Position numbers and translations under genes: made by a program
Shown here: positions 12,123-25,814 of the stretch, one piece after another
Layout: every line of letters begins with the position of its first letter
Position numbering within the stretch: the first letter of the stretch is position 1
Notes under the pieces: model-generated
Database searches by the model: none
What the model was told of the DNA's origin: nothing
The model's input: only the letters and a program-made list of their open reading frames with translations
Source: Antitrichia curtipendula
Lineage: Eukaryota; Streptophyta; Bryopsida; Hypnales; Leucodontaceae
Assembly: GCA_951230915.1 (NCBI GenBank)
Contig: OX579633.1
Span: forward strand, 20,184,574 to 20,248,573
DNA length: 64,000 nt
Direction: 5' to 3'

Positions 12123-12370
12123 TTAATGAATGACGGGCTTGTGACCGTGGAAATCATCCCGTGGAAATCATCCCTCTTAGCATTCTGTGAATAGTTGGTT
12201 TAAGAAAATCCTAAAACACTTGTACTACTATGCAAGACCTTGTATGATAGTGTAATTTTGACCCTTTTACGCAAAATTTTGAGGATGAATAGTTGCACTT
12301 CTGTCCTAAACACAAGGATTTTTTATTATTCATTGACCAAAAAATGGCCCCAACGTCGTTTACGGGTTAA
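12123..12370. mobile_element. short TTAA element (C family)
   Basis: It starts TTAATGAATGACGGGC and ends GTCGTTTACGGGTTAA. Shared interior landmarks are GGAAATCATCC, GAGGATGAATAGTTGCACTT and a late CATTGACC. The same family recurs at 16435-16663 (reversed), 35949-36178, 51824-52035 and as a partial copy ending near 52329. No coding capacity. Confidence 0.55.
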
Positions 12371-12550
12371 AGTGATGAAGTTAAATGATAGTTAAATATT
12401 AGTTAAAGTTACACCACAATCCATATTAGTTTTGGCCTTATTTTCATAAATATCCTATATGTTTGGGATATTTTTCAAATGAATGGATCAGCCCATCACA
12501 CAAACTACTACAAAGTAATTTGTAAAAAGGGTATTGTGAACCTAGATCTA

Positions 12551-13800
12551 AGGTAGCAGCACCTATAACCATGAATTTAAGGATTTTGGACATGATGCCT
12601 ATTAACCCCTAAAGGACTAGTTTTTTTCTTCTAGGGAGACATTCCAAAAACTGTAATTTTTTGGTATGTTATTCAAAAAAGAAAATCAAAACTGTTTTTT
12701 GGAACTTCAACCTTACAAACTAAAATAAAGTATTTTACCAAAGTGTGGAAAAAAATTTAGCCCTTTTCACCGTGCAAATTGAAAGATTATAGCATTTGAA
12801 GTGAGAAAAAAATCTTTTTTTTATTCCTGCGAAATAAAGTCAGCAGACTTCAGGCTCATTTGGTGTAAAATTTCTGTTCTACACAAACATGAGATTTTTG
12901 ACCATTTATAAGTATATGATATTAGGTTCACTCACAAAAAAATTTAGAAGAAAATATAGAGTCTAAATTATTCTAAATCACCATGCAATACAAGGAGGTT
13001 AAGTGAATTGGCAATACACTAGTCATTTTTTTTGTGCAACGAGGAAATATTTTATTTGAAATCCAAACGGTGAAAATTTAGAGACAAACATTTGGAATAT
13101 GTGGAAAAAATTTCAAGAATTTTGACTTCACTAATTGCAAGATAATAGGACTTGAAGTTAGAAGAAAATGTTTTTTCTTGAAACTACCCCATCATAGCTA
13201 ACAAAGTTTGACTCCTCTTAGAATGTGATTTGAGGACTAAAAATTGTTTTTTCTTGGACAATTGTATACCTTATTTTATTAATTACATACATGCCAAATT
13301 TCAGAACTTGATGATTTTTTTTGCAAAAGATTCTCCAAAGATTCCCAAATTGCCCAAGCTGCCCGAAAAGTTCAAGGCAACTTAACTTTTGATTCAGGCA
13401 CCTGATCAGAAAAAAAAATTAGTTTTTCATGAAGGAAGTACATGTTTACACATTGTGTCCAAATTTTATGAACTTTTGATCAAAAATGACTTTGTAGGAA
13501 TCTATCCAAGATTTCTTGCGTACGTTGAAGAGACACTTGGTCCTTTAGGGGTTAATAGACATCCAACAAATTAGACCCTACTAGCAAAAAATAAATAAAT
13601 TTGTACACTTTCAAATGTATTATTTAGACACTATGAATATAAATTGTGAATTTTTAAAGGGTTGACTATATATGCACTTAATATTGACAGTAGGGTCTGA
13701 TATTTAGATGTAGTACATCTTTATAATCACATTTATTCACTTCCCAAGATTTTAAAGGAGATGGTTATAGGTACAGTGAAGATTATAGGTGTTGCTACCT
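12551..13800. mobile_element. TA-target MITE (M7) interrupted by a TTAA element
   Basis: The ends are AGGTAGCAGCACCTATAA and, on the other strand, AGGTAGCAACACCTATAA. Each is flanked by TA (12549-12550 and 13801-13802). Removing the nested element at 12602-13555 leaves about 296 bp, the size of the other TA-target MITEs in the window. Confidence 0.65.
12602..13555. mobile_element. TTAA-target element T2, nested in M7
   Basis: It begins TTAACCCCTAAAGGACTAG and ends TTGGTCCTTTAGGGGTTAA, so the inverted repeats are almost perfect and TTAA is outermost. The interior is related to the elements at 26114-27133 and 37891-38828 (the latter inverted relative to this one). It has no transposase; the frame at 13389-13574 is not recognisable. 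Confidence 0.75.
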
Positions 13801-13802
13801 TA

Positions 13803-15697
13803 ATGTGGATTGTGATGTTGCTCTTGCAAAAAGACTAAAACTCCAATTGATTCAATCTCCTTTTGAGATTGCCATAAATTAACCCCTGGCAACCTAAGTG
13901 ACCATACATGATCCCTCCTAAATTTTGACTCGTTTATGTGTAGGTAGTTAAATTCCTTTAACCGTTCTAAAAATTTTTATAAGCAATATTGAAAATTAAC
14001 TATTGGAATCTTTTATTTTTCATTTGAAAAAAGTAAATATCTGATTTTTGAGAGGTCATCAAAGGCATATATGTACCATTAGTAGAAGAGTAAAGCTTGC
14101 TAATTTTACTTGATTTTTCAGCTTTGAGCAAAGCTTGTCATTTTTACTTGATTTGAGATCTAATAAATTATATTCATCCATTTGCTTTAAAATGGTCCCA
14201 ATGGAAAGAATAAAGAATTTTCATAATTTTCACCATTGAAGATTTAAACATGCAAGTGTTGATTTGGAGTTATTTGCGATTTCTATTTATAAAAAAGAAT
14301 TGCATTCAACAATTGCAAGGTGGATTGTGTAATGAATTTGATAACTCTTCATTTAAACTTAAGGTTTCTGGAAGTGCATTTTAGTGTACTAACATAGTTT
14401 TCAATTGTCCTCCGATTCAAAAAAACTTTCATATGCAAAATTCTCAAACATTGTGGAAGAGGGGCAACATATTAAAAATAGGATTTGTACATTTCTCTTG
14501 TACTAGTTTCACAACTCCTATGCAATTTCACATTCAAAACTATAATGCATACTAATAAGCAAGCTTTTAAAACATCTATAGGATTAGATTTTGAAAGAAA
14601 AAAAATTGCTTCATTGGGGCTATTTGTAAGCCTTGCTCTTTTTTCACATGAAAAATGTACTTAAAAAGGCTTAAGCACTAGGGATTAAGAGTCTGTTCAC
14701 CTTAGTTCCCATAGGAAGGCCTATAAAGGCCTAGTGAGTGCTGCCATACTACATATTAGAAGGTAGACTCTACCCTACTCAATGAGTTTCGAAGCTACCT
14801 ATATTCCTATAAAGTAGAGTAGTATTGTTCAAGAATATTATATATTGATTTGTTAATGTTTATGGTGGGTCTATAAGTGTGGATAATGTTTGGTTGTTTT
14901 TGAGTTTTCTCTTATGAAGTAATATATAAGTAGAATATTTAATTTCAATATTATTTATGTTATTTAGTTTTGTATTTATAGTTGATTATGGAATATTAAA
15001 ATTTTCATGTAGTATTTGAAATGATTTGACATATATTGTGAGAGCTTTAGTAGACCACCCATTTGTATTTATCAATCTATGTATGAAGGGGCCGCATTTA
15101 TTTATTTTTGCTTCAACTAATTTAGGTGAAAATCTATTGCTACAAAATGTAAACTCTGTGAATCTTAATTGTATTGTATTGAAGGAGTAGTAGAGGGTTG
15201 GTGTAGATGAGATATATTTCATACACGTAGTAGATCTAGGCATAATTTGACTTTACATACACATTCATTTGGGTTTGGGCAATGACATTGAAGTAGAAGT
15301 AGATATATAGGTACAATATAATCAAGTGGTTTGTCTTCATATATTTTTACATTCATAAGTATGAAGCAACTGAAGGAGGAGTTGTATGCTAGCAATTTTG
15401 TATTTCACATATATCCTTATTGTGTTTTTTATTATATTTGAAGTGCTTTTATGTGTGGGTTTGTGCACCATTGTAAAACGTATACTCAAATAATTATATG
15501 TTTGGTTTATGTTACATACTAGGCATGTGATCTTTGGATATTGTAATAGTGAATGAGCAATAAACTCAACCTCCAATTCTTTTTGGCAACACAAATTAAA
15601 TATATAATACAAATTCAGGTTAAGAAGTATAACAATGGTGATGAAGAGAACAAGAGGTAAAAAATAGCTAGCATTAAGATGCAACAATAAGCAATAG
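13803..15697. other. AT-rich intergenic sequence
   Basis: About 1.9 kb with no credible gene. The minus-strand frames at 14986-15243 and 15337-15687 are Leu/Ile/Tyr-rich, as AT-rich noise tends to be. Confidence 0.5.
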
Positions 15698-16822
15698 TTA
15701 ATCCCTAAAGTTCCTTGACTATGTTTTCTCTAAAACGCTCTAAAATTGCCATTTTTAATAGAAGTACCAAACTTTAGAAAAAATTATTTTTGGACACATA
15801 TAATCATAGGATCTTGTAGTACGATGGTTTGTGAAGATACAGAATATTTTTTAGAAATTTCCACTGTATGGATTGCAACACATGAACACATTAACCCTTG
15901 AATTGTCTAAAATCTTTTTTTTGGCCCTACAAAAGATCAGGCAACTGCACTTCATATGGTGCTTCTTTGGATTCATTCTTCAAGTCAAGTTGGCTACATG
16001 CTTGAAATTTTTAGATCATTTTGGAATTGTACAAAATATAAGAAAAAAATATTAAGTAGCAAGATGTAGAGAATGATTTAATATACTAAATTGTAAAAAA
16101 TTCTATTTATAGAATTGAAAAATGCCAATCCCAATGGTTGTAATGTTTTAATAAACAATCTAAATCTTATTTTTTATATTTTTTTCAAAAACATTATAAA
16201 TGACTTCAAAGTTTATCATAAAGCAAAGATTCCATAACTACTCACAAACTACAAACTATCATAAATTTCATCTCATTAATCAAAATGGAATGATTCAAAG
16301 CTTTTTACATGTAAATAAATCTAGAAAACCAATTTCAAATTTTTGTTTCTTAAAAAAGTGATTTTTAAAGAATTATTTTTAGCTGCCCAAGTTGCTTGCT
16401 AAGCAATGTAAATTGCATATCATACAATAAATTTTTAACCTTAAATGTCAACATAGACACCAAATGTTCAATGGATGACAGAGAATCATTGTGGTACAAC
16501 AGAAATGTAACTACTCGACCTCCGACTTTTGTTGTGAAAAGGACAGGTTTTCTATAGTAGTTTGATTTTCAATGAGTGCTTTTGCTATTTTTAAGCCAAT
16601 GATTCACATGCTAATGAAAAAGGATGATTTCCAAGGTCAGCCTTTTGTACTTTAAGGGCTAACTATGTAGTCAAAAGTTATGAAGATTGTTGGGCCTTAA
16701 AGCTACTCCTTGGGTACATATTGTGTGAAAATTTCAAAGAAAAACATAAAAATTCCATTTGTAGTGAGCTACCCAAAATTGCTATGTTGCAAAAAAATGC
16801 AATTTAGAGCTTTATGGATTAA
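15698..16822. mobile_element. TTAA-target element T3, opposite orientation to T1
   Basis: It starts TTAATCCCTAAAGTTCC and ends AGAGCTTTATGGATTAA. The interior is the reverse complement of T1 (4041-4979). It is longer because a short element, 16435-16663, sits inside it; without that it is about 0.9 kb. Confidence 0.7.
16435..16663. mobile_element. short TTAA element (C family) nested in T3
   Basis: Ends are TTAACCTTAAATGTC and GTACTTTAAGGGCTAA. Comparison with T1 shows the empty site: T1 has a single TTAA (4204-4207) where T3 has this element flanked by TTAA and its one-base variant CTAA. That directly demonstrates insertion at TTAA with duplication of those four bases. Confidence 0.75.
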
Positions 16823-16895
16823 CCTACTAAGGTAAACATTCCTACTTGTGCAATATGACAATTTCTACCACTTATGGTCAATGTTTTACATTTAA

Positions 16896-16899
<4 letters not shown>

Positions 16900-16926
<27 letters not shown>
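16900..16926. repeat. (AT)n microsatellite
   Basis: Thirteen uninterrupted AT dinucleotides. The partner copy near 39910 has only short TA runs, so the expansion is specific to this copy. Confidence 0.9.
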
Positions 16927-16927
<1 letters not shown>

Positions 16928-17580
16928 CTCTATCAATATTGCGGCACAATTTTAGTCAACCACCCTTCATTGTAGGGTTTCTTGACCATACTCATTTTAT
17001 TATCCACATAAAATATTTGTCCACATCAAGGTTTTTTAATCCTGACATGATGTTGACTTTTCCCATTGAGATGTCCATCAAATGCATTCTAATGCATCAA
17101 AATTCACGTCAACCAAAAAATATAAAAAATTATTGATGGTTTGAATGGCATATCTGTAGATATAGACAGACAAGTCATTGACGGGCTATGCAAGCCGTCT
17201 AATTTTATTTATTTTATTTTTTGACGACCTAGACGACATGTCCGTCAATTTAGACGGATAGGCCGTCCAAAAATATGTATATTATGTGGATCCTAATAGA
17301 CGTTGAGGTTGAATCTTGACATTTTATTAATTTGACGGACATCCAAACGTAACATGATGTTGAAAATCTTGGTCCACATCTATATCCATTGTACTCTAAA
17401 AAATTTACATAACCCTATCTGTCAAGGTTAACTTATTAGAAAAAATCCTAGTACATAATATTTTTACATAGCCTAGTCTATATATATTATAGAATATATA
17501 GCATTTCATGGATCTTATAGTAGCCCTAGATATTATATATAAAAATTCCGCTCCAAATTAAATGAACCCTATTTTTTAAC

Positions 17581-18145
17581 TCACATATAGTTTTCTAAAA
17601 AATCTATAGTGATCTCTCCTAGTTGTTTAATTGTGAATAGGGTGAATTTGGCTTTTTCAAAATCCTCCAATACATCATTGAGAGACTTTGTTGTTAAAAA
17701 TCTAGTAGTGTGAAGGGCAAATCCCTTGGACCCCACGATCATTCCTTTGACTATACCAGGGTAGTCATTCATAGGGCCACCAAAGTAACCATAACTTGTG
17801 TGGCAAGTAATAAAGGCTTCTGGCACCAAACCTTATAAGTTTTGATGTCATCCCTAAGCTGGTTTTCAATATTGTATCTTTATCATACCTAAACATGCAT
17901 CCTATTTCTCCACTCAAAGAACTATGAGAATGCAAAAGAAAGTGTTTAAAGCTAACTTTTGCCTTCAATATGGTCACATCCATGACCTTGGATCTATAGA
18001 CTACATCCACAATGCCATGAATCTTTCTGTCTCCATCTATTCTTCTTATTTTACACCTTTCTAATCCCATAACTACATAGGCACATGTACAAATGAGTGG
18101 CCCATTAGAGAAAATAAATCTAGAACCTACAAAACTATCATTCAC
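17581..18145 (-). pseudogene. unidentified coding remnant, frameshifted (copy A)
   Basis: Two long minus-strand frames overlap near 17765-17829 and together look like one protein broken by a frameshift. The upstream part includes SRFIFSNGPLICTCAYVVMG and VVYRSKVMDVTILKAKVSF. The downstream part includes EAFITCHTSYGYFGGPMNDY, GIVKGMIVGSKG and TKSLNDVLEDFEKAKF. The partner segment has the same pieces at 40417-40960 (KAFIACHADHGYSNG, GMIKGMVVGSKGGALHIIRY), with a further diverged repeat near 41600-41860. Conservation of the same peptide in two copies shows it was once coding. I do not recognise the family; a transposon or virus-derived protein is possible but unproven. Confidence 0.45.
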
Positions 18146-18810
18146 ATAAGAGATGGCAACTCTAGACTACTTCACAAACCACAAAAGCCTTTTTTGAATT
18201 TAATTTATGCCCCTCAAAATGTACTCAATGTGAAAGAGATGTGAAGACCCTCAAAATCAACAACAACTAGAATCCCATTGCCTACAATCTGCACACTACC
18301 AATCATCTCCTTTCAATCTCCAACAATGCTAATTGTGATATCCTTTGTACTTGTTGACTGGATGGTTTGTCTTTCGAGCACAACAACCAATCCATTGACT
18401 TGGACAACTAGTCCGTCAAACTAGATGACTAATTGTCAAGTTGGACGCCTACTTCATTGAACTAGATGCCTAGTCCGTTGAATTGCTTTGTCTTCAAAAA
18501 TCATCAATCTTGTTAGTCAAACAATCGTGTCCATTTAGGTCGTGATTGTTTCTATCCAAATTATCCCCTTGACAATTGAATATTCTAGATGAATGATGGG
18601 ATTGAAGGTTGATGTTATGACAGACATATTAACTGCAACGTGATGAGTTGTGAAGTGTACAATAGGGCTATGCACTCTTGTCTTGAGTTGTACTTGGTCA
18701 GCAATGCATCTGATCCTACAACCAAATGATACCAAATTACATTTTCCTTCACAATACAACTCAATTGGTTTTGGGCATATTGTAGATTTTCTACACGCTT
18801 TTGCCCCAGG

Positions 18811-19870
18811 TTTGAAATCTTATCAATGTCGGGGTAAGTTAAGACTCCGCGACCATCAAGTATGCCTAGTCACAATCCTAAAAGTAAAACATGCATATAA
18901 ATCTTACCAATGTCAAGGTAGGGCATGGCTATGTGTCCTCCTCATTTGCATTTAGTTGGCAATGCATCTAATCCTACAACAAAATCACACAAAATCACAT
19001 TTTCTCTATGATACTACTTATCACAATACTATCCAATCGAGGTTTGGGCATACCATAGACATGATGTGCACATCTCTTTTATATTTGAAATCTTACCAAT
19101 GTTAGGATAGAGTAGGGCTTTGCAACCTTTTCTTTATGTGCACTTGACTACAATCAAGTCCTATAAGCAAAATACGCACCAAATCTTATTAATGTTGGGG
19201 TAGGAAAGGATTTTCTATCTTGATGTGATATAGGCTATTTGTATTGGTTTGCCATAACGGGTCCTAACATGTCAAGAGTGTGCTTGAATATAGATGGCCA
19301 AAAAATTCAATTTTTAATTTTAATTTTAATCTAAGATTTATTTTGAGGTATAAAGTATCAATGAAGTTTATTGGTCAAACGATCATATCCATCCAGGTCA
19401 AGATTATTTTTTATCCAAAATGTCTATTGTGGTAATTAAATTATCTTTTAGATAATGAATATTCTATCTTGATTGAAGAGATCAGGATTGAAGGTTGACA
19501 TTCTGACAAACATATTGATGTTGCGATGTGATGTAATGCAAACAACTTTGGGGTACAGTAGAGCTATGTTCCTATCTTTTCAATTGCACTTGGTTGGCAA
19601 TGCATCCAATGCTACAATTAAATCACACTAGACCACATTTTCCTTTGCGATACTACTTATTGCAATATTATTTGATTGGATTTTTGGCGTACCATAGACA
19701 ATCAACCATAACATGAGCTTTTGTCTTGAGTTTGAAATCTTATCAATGTTGGGGTAAAGTAGGACTCCACAACCTTTTCTTTATGTCCACTTGGCCTTGA
19801 TTCTACAAGTGGAGTGCACACTAAAATCTTATCAATGTTGAGGTAGGGAAAAGCTAAATGCCCCTCTTCT
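18811..19870. repeat. dispersed short repeat AAATCTTACCAATGT
   Basis: A block close to GAAATCTTACCAATGTNGGG, followed by a GTAGGGNAGGGCT-like tail, occurs at about 18811, 18900, 19090, 19180, 19735 and 19825, and twice more in the partner segment near 42010 and 42110. Spacing alternates short and long (about 90 and 100-550 bp), so it may be a degraded higher-order tandem repeat. Confidence 0.5.
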
Positions 19871-21789
19871 CAGTCACGCCTAGTTGAGAAGCCTCCAATC
19901 TTATAGCTCTTGGAAATAAGATTCAAAGAATCCAAAGTGAAGCATTCAAAGTGTCTACAATGTTGCAAAGAAGAGGACCAAACTATAAAGTTGTGCAAGG
20001 ACAAAAATTATCCATTTTATCAGATTGTAATATGATTTTTCATCCAATTAAGGAAGTCAGTGGTCCAATAAATTTATCCTATCCACAATACATTCCTAGG
20101 ATCCATAAATTTGAGTCTATCTTAGAAAAAAAAAACTTACAAATATGACGTATTATTTATATGCATATCTTGTTTATAATTGAATGTACGTTAACTTGTA
20201 CTCTATATATTGCCTTAAGATTTTTTCTAATTTTTAGACACTTTAAATTAATACCTCCGTATATTATATTGCATTTTATTTGGTAAAAAAATCTAAGTAC
20301 CCCCTCAGGTCTTCGAGCTCTTAATGATTTTTTTTGTTCAATCTCATATCTACTTCTATTTAACATTTTTTTATAAAGTATGAAAATCACGTGAACTTTT
20401 TTGAACTTTTTTTATCTAGACTCTCAACTCAATTTTTCAACATAAAAAGTTAGAAATCCAAAATGTGAATTACAAAATGTTAAGCTATGAAGATTCAAGC
20501 CTTAAAATCTAGTCATGCAAGGTGCAAAATAATAATTGGATTTATTCAATTTAAATGCAAATAATTTACAATCCAAGTTGTTAAATATTTTTAAATTTCT
20601 TCCACACATTTTTATACTAGTCTAGTACAAGATCCAATGGTTAGATATGCAAAAAAAAAATAGTTGTTAAAGTTTTTTGCACTTTGCAATAGAAATGGCA
20701 ATTGTAAGTATTTTTGATGAAGAAAATGCCTTGGAAGTTTAGAGATTAGACTAAGGTGTCCAAAATGCCAAACAACCAATTTCACATTCATCAAAATTAT
20801 TTGAAAAACATTTTCCTATTTAACGGAGATCAAAATTATAAAAAAAATAAGTTTGGTACAACATTCAATGAAACTACCTTCAATGTACTGTACAAATATT
20901 AGGTTTTTTCAAAGTTGCAAAATCTAAAGAATTTAAAATGCTTCAACTTTTCTTGGATAAAGGGTCCAAATGAGGTAATAGGAGCCAACTTCAATGTAAC
21001 CATTTCTTTTTTGGGACCATTATTGAATGTCTAGCTCAATTTGTTTTAGGTTTTTAAAAAAACACATGCTTCTTTAATAAATAAAAACGTCAAAATGTCA
21101 TGTTTGAGTATTTTATAGCCTATAATGTCATCATTTAATTTAAATTTATTACAAAAAAGGACTGTATTAAGTGTTTTTTACTCCTTTGTTGAATTTGAAA
21201 TTAGATAATATTAAAATCTTCTCTATTAAAAGTGGTGATATTTTGAATAGATTTTGTTATTGTTGACAATTTTGAATAGTTTTAGAACTAATTTAGATGT
21301 GATTGTTGAAGTTTTTGAGTAGAAAATTTTGTAAAAATTCTAAAAAGGATTCCAAAAGGACCTTTTACACCATTGCAAGTGATTTCTAATAGCTCATTTG
21401 TATCCAAAAATAGATATGGTCAATTTAATAGAAAAAATGCCAATTGTTGACAATTTCACTACAACTAGCAACTTATAGGACTTTCATTGATTTTTGTATC
21501 TCTAAAATTGAAGTTATGAGGTAGACAATATATGTGGGCGCTTCAGTACAAGAAAACTACACTTAATTATAACTCCTACAAGTTCTTGCCAAAACATATG
21601 AGTCTAGAATTGGTTTTAGGAAAATCTATTTTCCACACTTTGAAAATCCATACGCTATTTGTCTAGTGTTCAAGAAATGCATAAGAAAAAAATCTGAAAT
21701 ATTTTTTTGACTTCCAACAAGATCTAATCAAAACTAGGCTATTAAACAATGGTGACAATGCTCAATTGCATATTCAAACACATTTAGAT

Positions 21790-22068
21790 ATAGTTCCTTT
21801 TGAGATCTCTAGAAGTATTGGGAATTTGTGCCAAGGCCAATGCAAAATATTTTCCAAATGATGTGTGTTCATTTGGCATTACATGTGCCAATATTTTGTG
21901 TGGAAGGATGCCATTTGAATGCCTATTTACAAATCCAAAGAATTTACATAAGAGGATGAATGTTGGAATGAATTCCATATTGCTAAGAACTTGCAAAGAA
22001 CTGACTACTTTGATAAGAAAATGTTGTGCTTTCAGTCCATTTAAGAAGCCAAAGTGTTCTAATATATA
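21790..22068 (+). pseudogene. protein-kinase C-lobe fragment (copy A)
   Basis: The 89-residue open frame shows kinase subdomains in order: SLEVLGICAK (activation-segment end, degraded APE), NDVCSFGITCANILCGRMPF (subdomain IX, normally DVYSFG..C.EILTG..PF), then LHKRMNVGM and LIRKCCAFSPFKKPKCSNI (subdomain XI, normally LI..CW...P..RP.F..I). The RP arginine is replaced by Lys. There is no N-lobe, catalytic loop or DFG nearby, so it cannot be an active kinase. The pattern resembles plant TKL-type kinases. The partner segment carries a more decayed copy at 43665-43935. Confidence 0.65.
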
Positions 22069-22932
22069 GAAGAGAGTCACACTTTTGAAAATCAATCAAC
22101 TAATTGAAAAAAAATCCTTTATTAATACATTTGCTTTTCAAACAAAGTATGATGTTAAACATATCAAGAGGTAAAAGCACATTGTAAGTGTTCAAAGTGT
22201 ATGCCACTAGTACAAATGAGTGAAATCATTAAATTTATAAATGATTTTGAGCAAAAAAAATTATTTATCAAATGAAGGAATTTGAAACTTGTATATTCTC
22301 TAATTGATATTAATTTGAAACCAAACCTTGCAAGTGACTTCTTAAAGCTATATCAATTTAGTACTTTCAGTGATAAAATATTATAAACCATTGTATTAAG
22401 GAAATGAAAAGACTAAGATTTGTCTACTTCACCAAAAGATAAACTTCAATTAATTCTTGTATAGTATGAATAACTAATATAAAGACATAGAATGATATTC
22501 TAATATAAACTTTAATTTTCAATGTAAATGATTAGATATACTCTAGCTTTTGCCTTTTGATAATCTTTTTCAATATAATTGATGAATTTAAATATCTTAC
22601 AAAGCTTGATTTCATACTACTTTTGATGTTTCAAAACGTCTAAAAAATGGTTTTGAATTTCGAAAAAAATTCATGATGAGATTAATAATCTTAAAAATAC
22701 AACTAAAATTGATTTCATAGCTTATGATGTAAATCAATTTGTATGCTCTGTAATGTAGTCTTCACAACACAACCATCTTTAATCCTTGAAAGATGCCAAA
22801 CACTAAGTGTTTGATGAATGACAGAAAATCCTTCTATGTAGGGCAAGAGTACAGATGTTCATCCTTGAAATTTGTTTAAAAAAGAGAGGTCTTGCTCAAT
22901 AATTTGACCTAAGTGAGCGCTCTTGGGTTTTG

Positions 22933-24010
<1,078 letters not shown>

Positions 24011-24019
<9 letters not shown>

Positions 24020-25000
24020 GCAAATGATTCACATAATATCAAAAAAGGTTGATTCTTACAATGACCAATCCATCCTTGTTGAGTTAAATTTGAAGATGAG
24101 TTTGCCATTAGGCTCTACTCAATTTTGTTCAACACAAAAAGAAGAATGAAATGAACATTTCAATAAAATTTGTATTTTTTGTAGTTTAGAACTTGTAGAT
24201 TTGCAAAATCAACATAATGCTAGTTTGCTTCTTCGTAGGACATTTTTTTTTAATGTACATACATTTAATAATTTGTTCTTGTTCATTGCTTGTTGAAATT
24301 TTAGTAATAATTGTATTTATCACTTCATAATCAAATACAAATAGTATATTATTAATGTACTTAACTATATGTTATATATTTACTATAATACTCCTTCTAT
24401 CATTACATACCAAGAACATACCACTTTGAATGACCTGAATTCTTTTTTGTCACATTCCTATCCTAACAATAGATTGTTGCAAAGTCCAAATGTTAACATT
24501 GAAGAACTTCTTATTCTCACTTTTTATTTGGATTGTCTATTGTATGACAATAAAGAGTTTTGTGTGAGATGAAACTGAATTTTAGAGGTGAAAAAATGGA
24601 CGAAAATGGTCGCTTTGAATGAAAAATGTTTGATAGAATTTCAATTTAGTAGCAAGTTTTTTGACAACTAAAAAGAAGAGCTTCACTCAACCGTCTATGA
24701 GAATCTAGTGTTGCATAGAGAGAGAGAATGGTTTTGTTGGTTTCAGGGCTTGATGGCCAAACGACTCCCTCACAACAAACCACCAATTCACAAAACTCAA
24801 GCTCTTGCAAGCACGCACACAGAAATGAAACCGTCAATTCGAAGGACATGATAGAACTGAAACCATGTCAAATTGCAACAAACAGGAATCAAAAGATGGT
24901 GAGTGGAGATGTTGGGAATACTGAAGAATGTGTAGAAAACAGTGTTGGTCTCTTGAGTTCAGAAACCTGAAACCAAAACCAAAAATCACGACAAGGCCAT
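24011..25000. repeat. segmental duplication block R1 (partner 48028-49850)
   Basis: It shares with the downstream block AAATGATTCA, GTTGATT..TACAATGACCAAT, CACAAAAAGAAGAAT, ACAATAGATTGTTGCAAAG and the exon-like stretch ending GTGAGTGGAGATGTTGG. The partner is longer because of a TTAA-element remnant at about 48511-49310. Order relative to copy A matches the order of R2 relative to copy B. Confidence 0.75.
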
Positions 25001-25131
25001 CATCATCATCATCAAGAACAAGTTCTTTGCTTCCAACAGTCGGAGCTTCATGATGATGATGATGATGAGAGCTTGAGGAGCATTTTGAACGCAGCTTTGG
25101 TGAGCTTGCAATTGGAATGTCACCAAGACCT
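24728..25131 (+). CDS. possible exons, product unknown (His and Asp runs)
   Basis: The first part (24728-24895) ends in ATG|GTGAGT, a strong donor. The same stretch in the duplicate (49466-49650) keeps the frame despite a 21-bp insertion made of an 11-bp CAACAAAC-type repeat. The second part, starting about 24973, reads SRQGHHHHHQEQVLCFQQSE, then LHDDDDDESLRSILNAALVS, and reaches a donor (CCAAG|GTAGCT) near 25140. The duplicate has lost most of the CAT repeat. I could not link the two parts in one phase with certainty, and no family is recognised. A CACTA element lies 850 bp downstream, so any further exons would be displaced. Confidence 0.3.
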
Positions 25132-25710
25132 ATCACCAAGGTAGCTCATATTTGTAGAGGGATTACTGTTTGCCAAAGATTGAAATCTATGATATTGTTG
25201 ACTTTGCCAAAGATTGATGACCTTGTTGTAACCTTTTGAAGTATGACATCAAATTGAATTTCAACAACAAAGTGTTTGAATCAGACCTAACATTCGATGC
25301 ATGTAATTTGCTCCAATAAGATACATAACCAATACATTAGTCATTGACAAATCAATCGTTGGACAAATGTCTCAAATGAACCAGCAACATGATTGGGAAC
25401 ACGCTACTGTAATAGAATCAACATAAAATCGAATCGGTTAAAAACGTCAGTGGTTGAGAGAGTTAGCCAAGCTTTCGAGAAAAACAACGTATCATTTTTA
25501 GAGAAAAGCTTTGAGAGAAGTAGAGCATTCCTCATGGGCATGAGCAATTGGACACATTGAAATTGAAGGGAAAACAGAGGGGCATCGTCTTTTAAAAAAA
25601 TGGGGAGAAGTAGACTGTTCTGCATCAGCATGAACAAATGGAAACAAAGTTCAAAGTGGAATTGAATGGAAAGAATTGATGGAGTGCTAGGGATTGGGGA
25701 GGAGAACCGC

Positions 25711-25814
25711 AAAAAAATTTGGACCATTTCTCGATTTGTGCGTGTCATCATTGTGCAGTGGCCATACTAATCTTCTCTGTTCGTTCCAATATTATCAGAT
25801 ATCTCCGAAGATCA
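25711..25814 (-). pseudogene. U6: U6 snRNA pseudogene
   Basis: The minus strand reads through most of plant U6: TATTGGAACGA, ACAGAGAAGATTAG, ATGATGACACGCACAAATCG, GAGAAATGGTCCAAATTTTT. The 5' hairpin is diverged (GATCTTCGGAGATATC instead of a stable GGGGAC hairpin), one base is lost just before ACAGAGA, and the invariant AGC triad is AGT. No USE (TCCCACATCG) or proper TATA was seen upstream, although a T7 terminator follows. It is therefore most likely a pseudogene. The plus-strand frames across it are shadows. Confidence 0.85.

Larger units (their letters stand above)
16850..22520. repeat. segmental duplication, copy A (partner 39850-44375)
   Basis: Matching landmarks run in the same order and orientation. 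Examples are the CAATTTCTACCACTT start, TTTTAGTCAACCACC, the GACGGACAAGCC-type motifs, a minus-strand coding remnant, the repeated AAATCTTACCAATGT motif, a TTAA-element remnant near 20290-20750, the kinase remnant, and the shared end TGATATTCTAATATA. Divergence is considerable, with many indels. Together with 24011-25000 it forms a collinear block that recurs about 23-24 kb downstream. Confidence 0.8.

Noticed and set aside
18811..19870. CRISPR-like array from the repeated AAATCTTACCAATGT motif
   Set aside because: Repeats are diverged, spacing is irregular, and the context is a plant nuclear genome.
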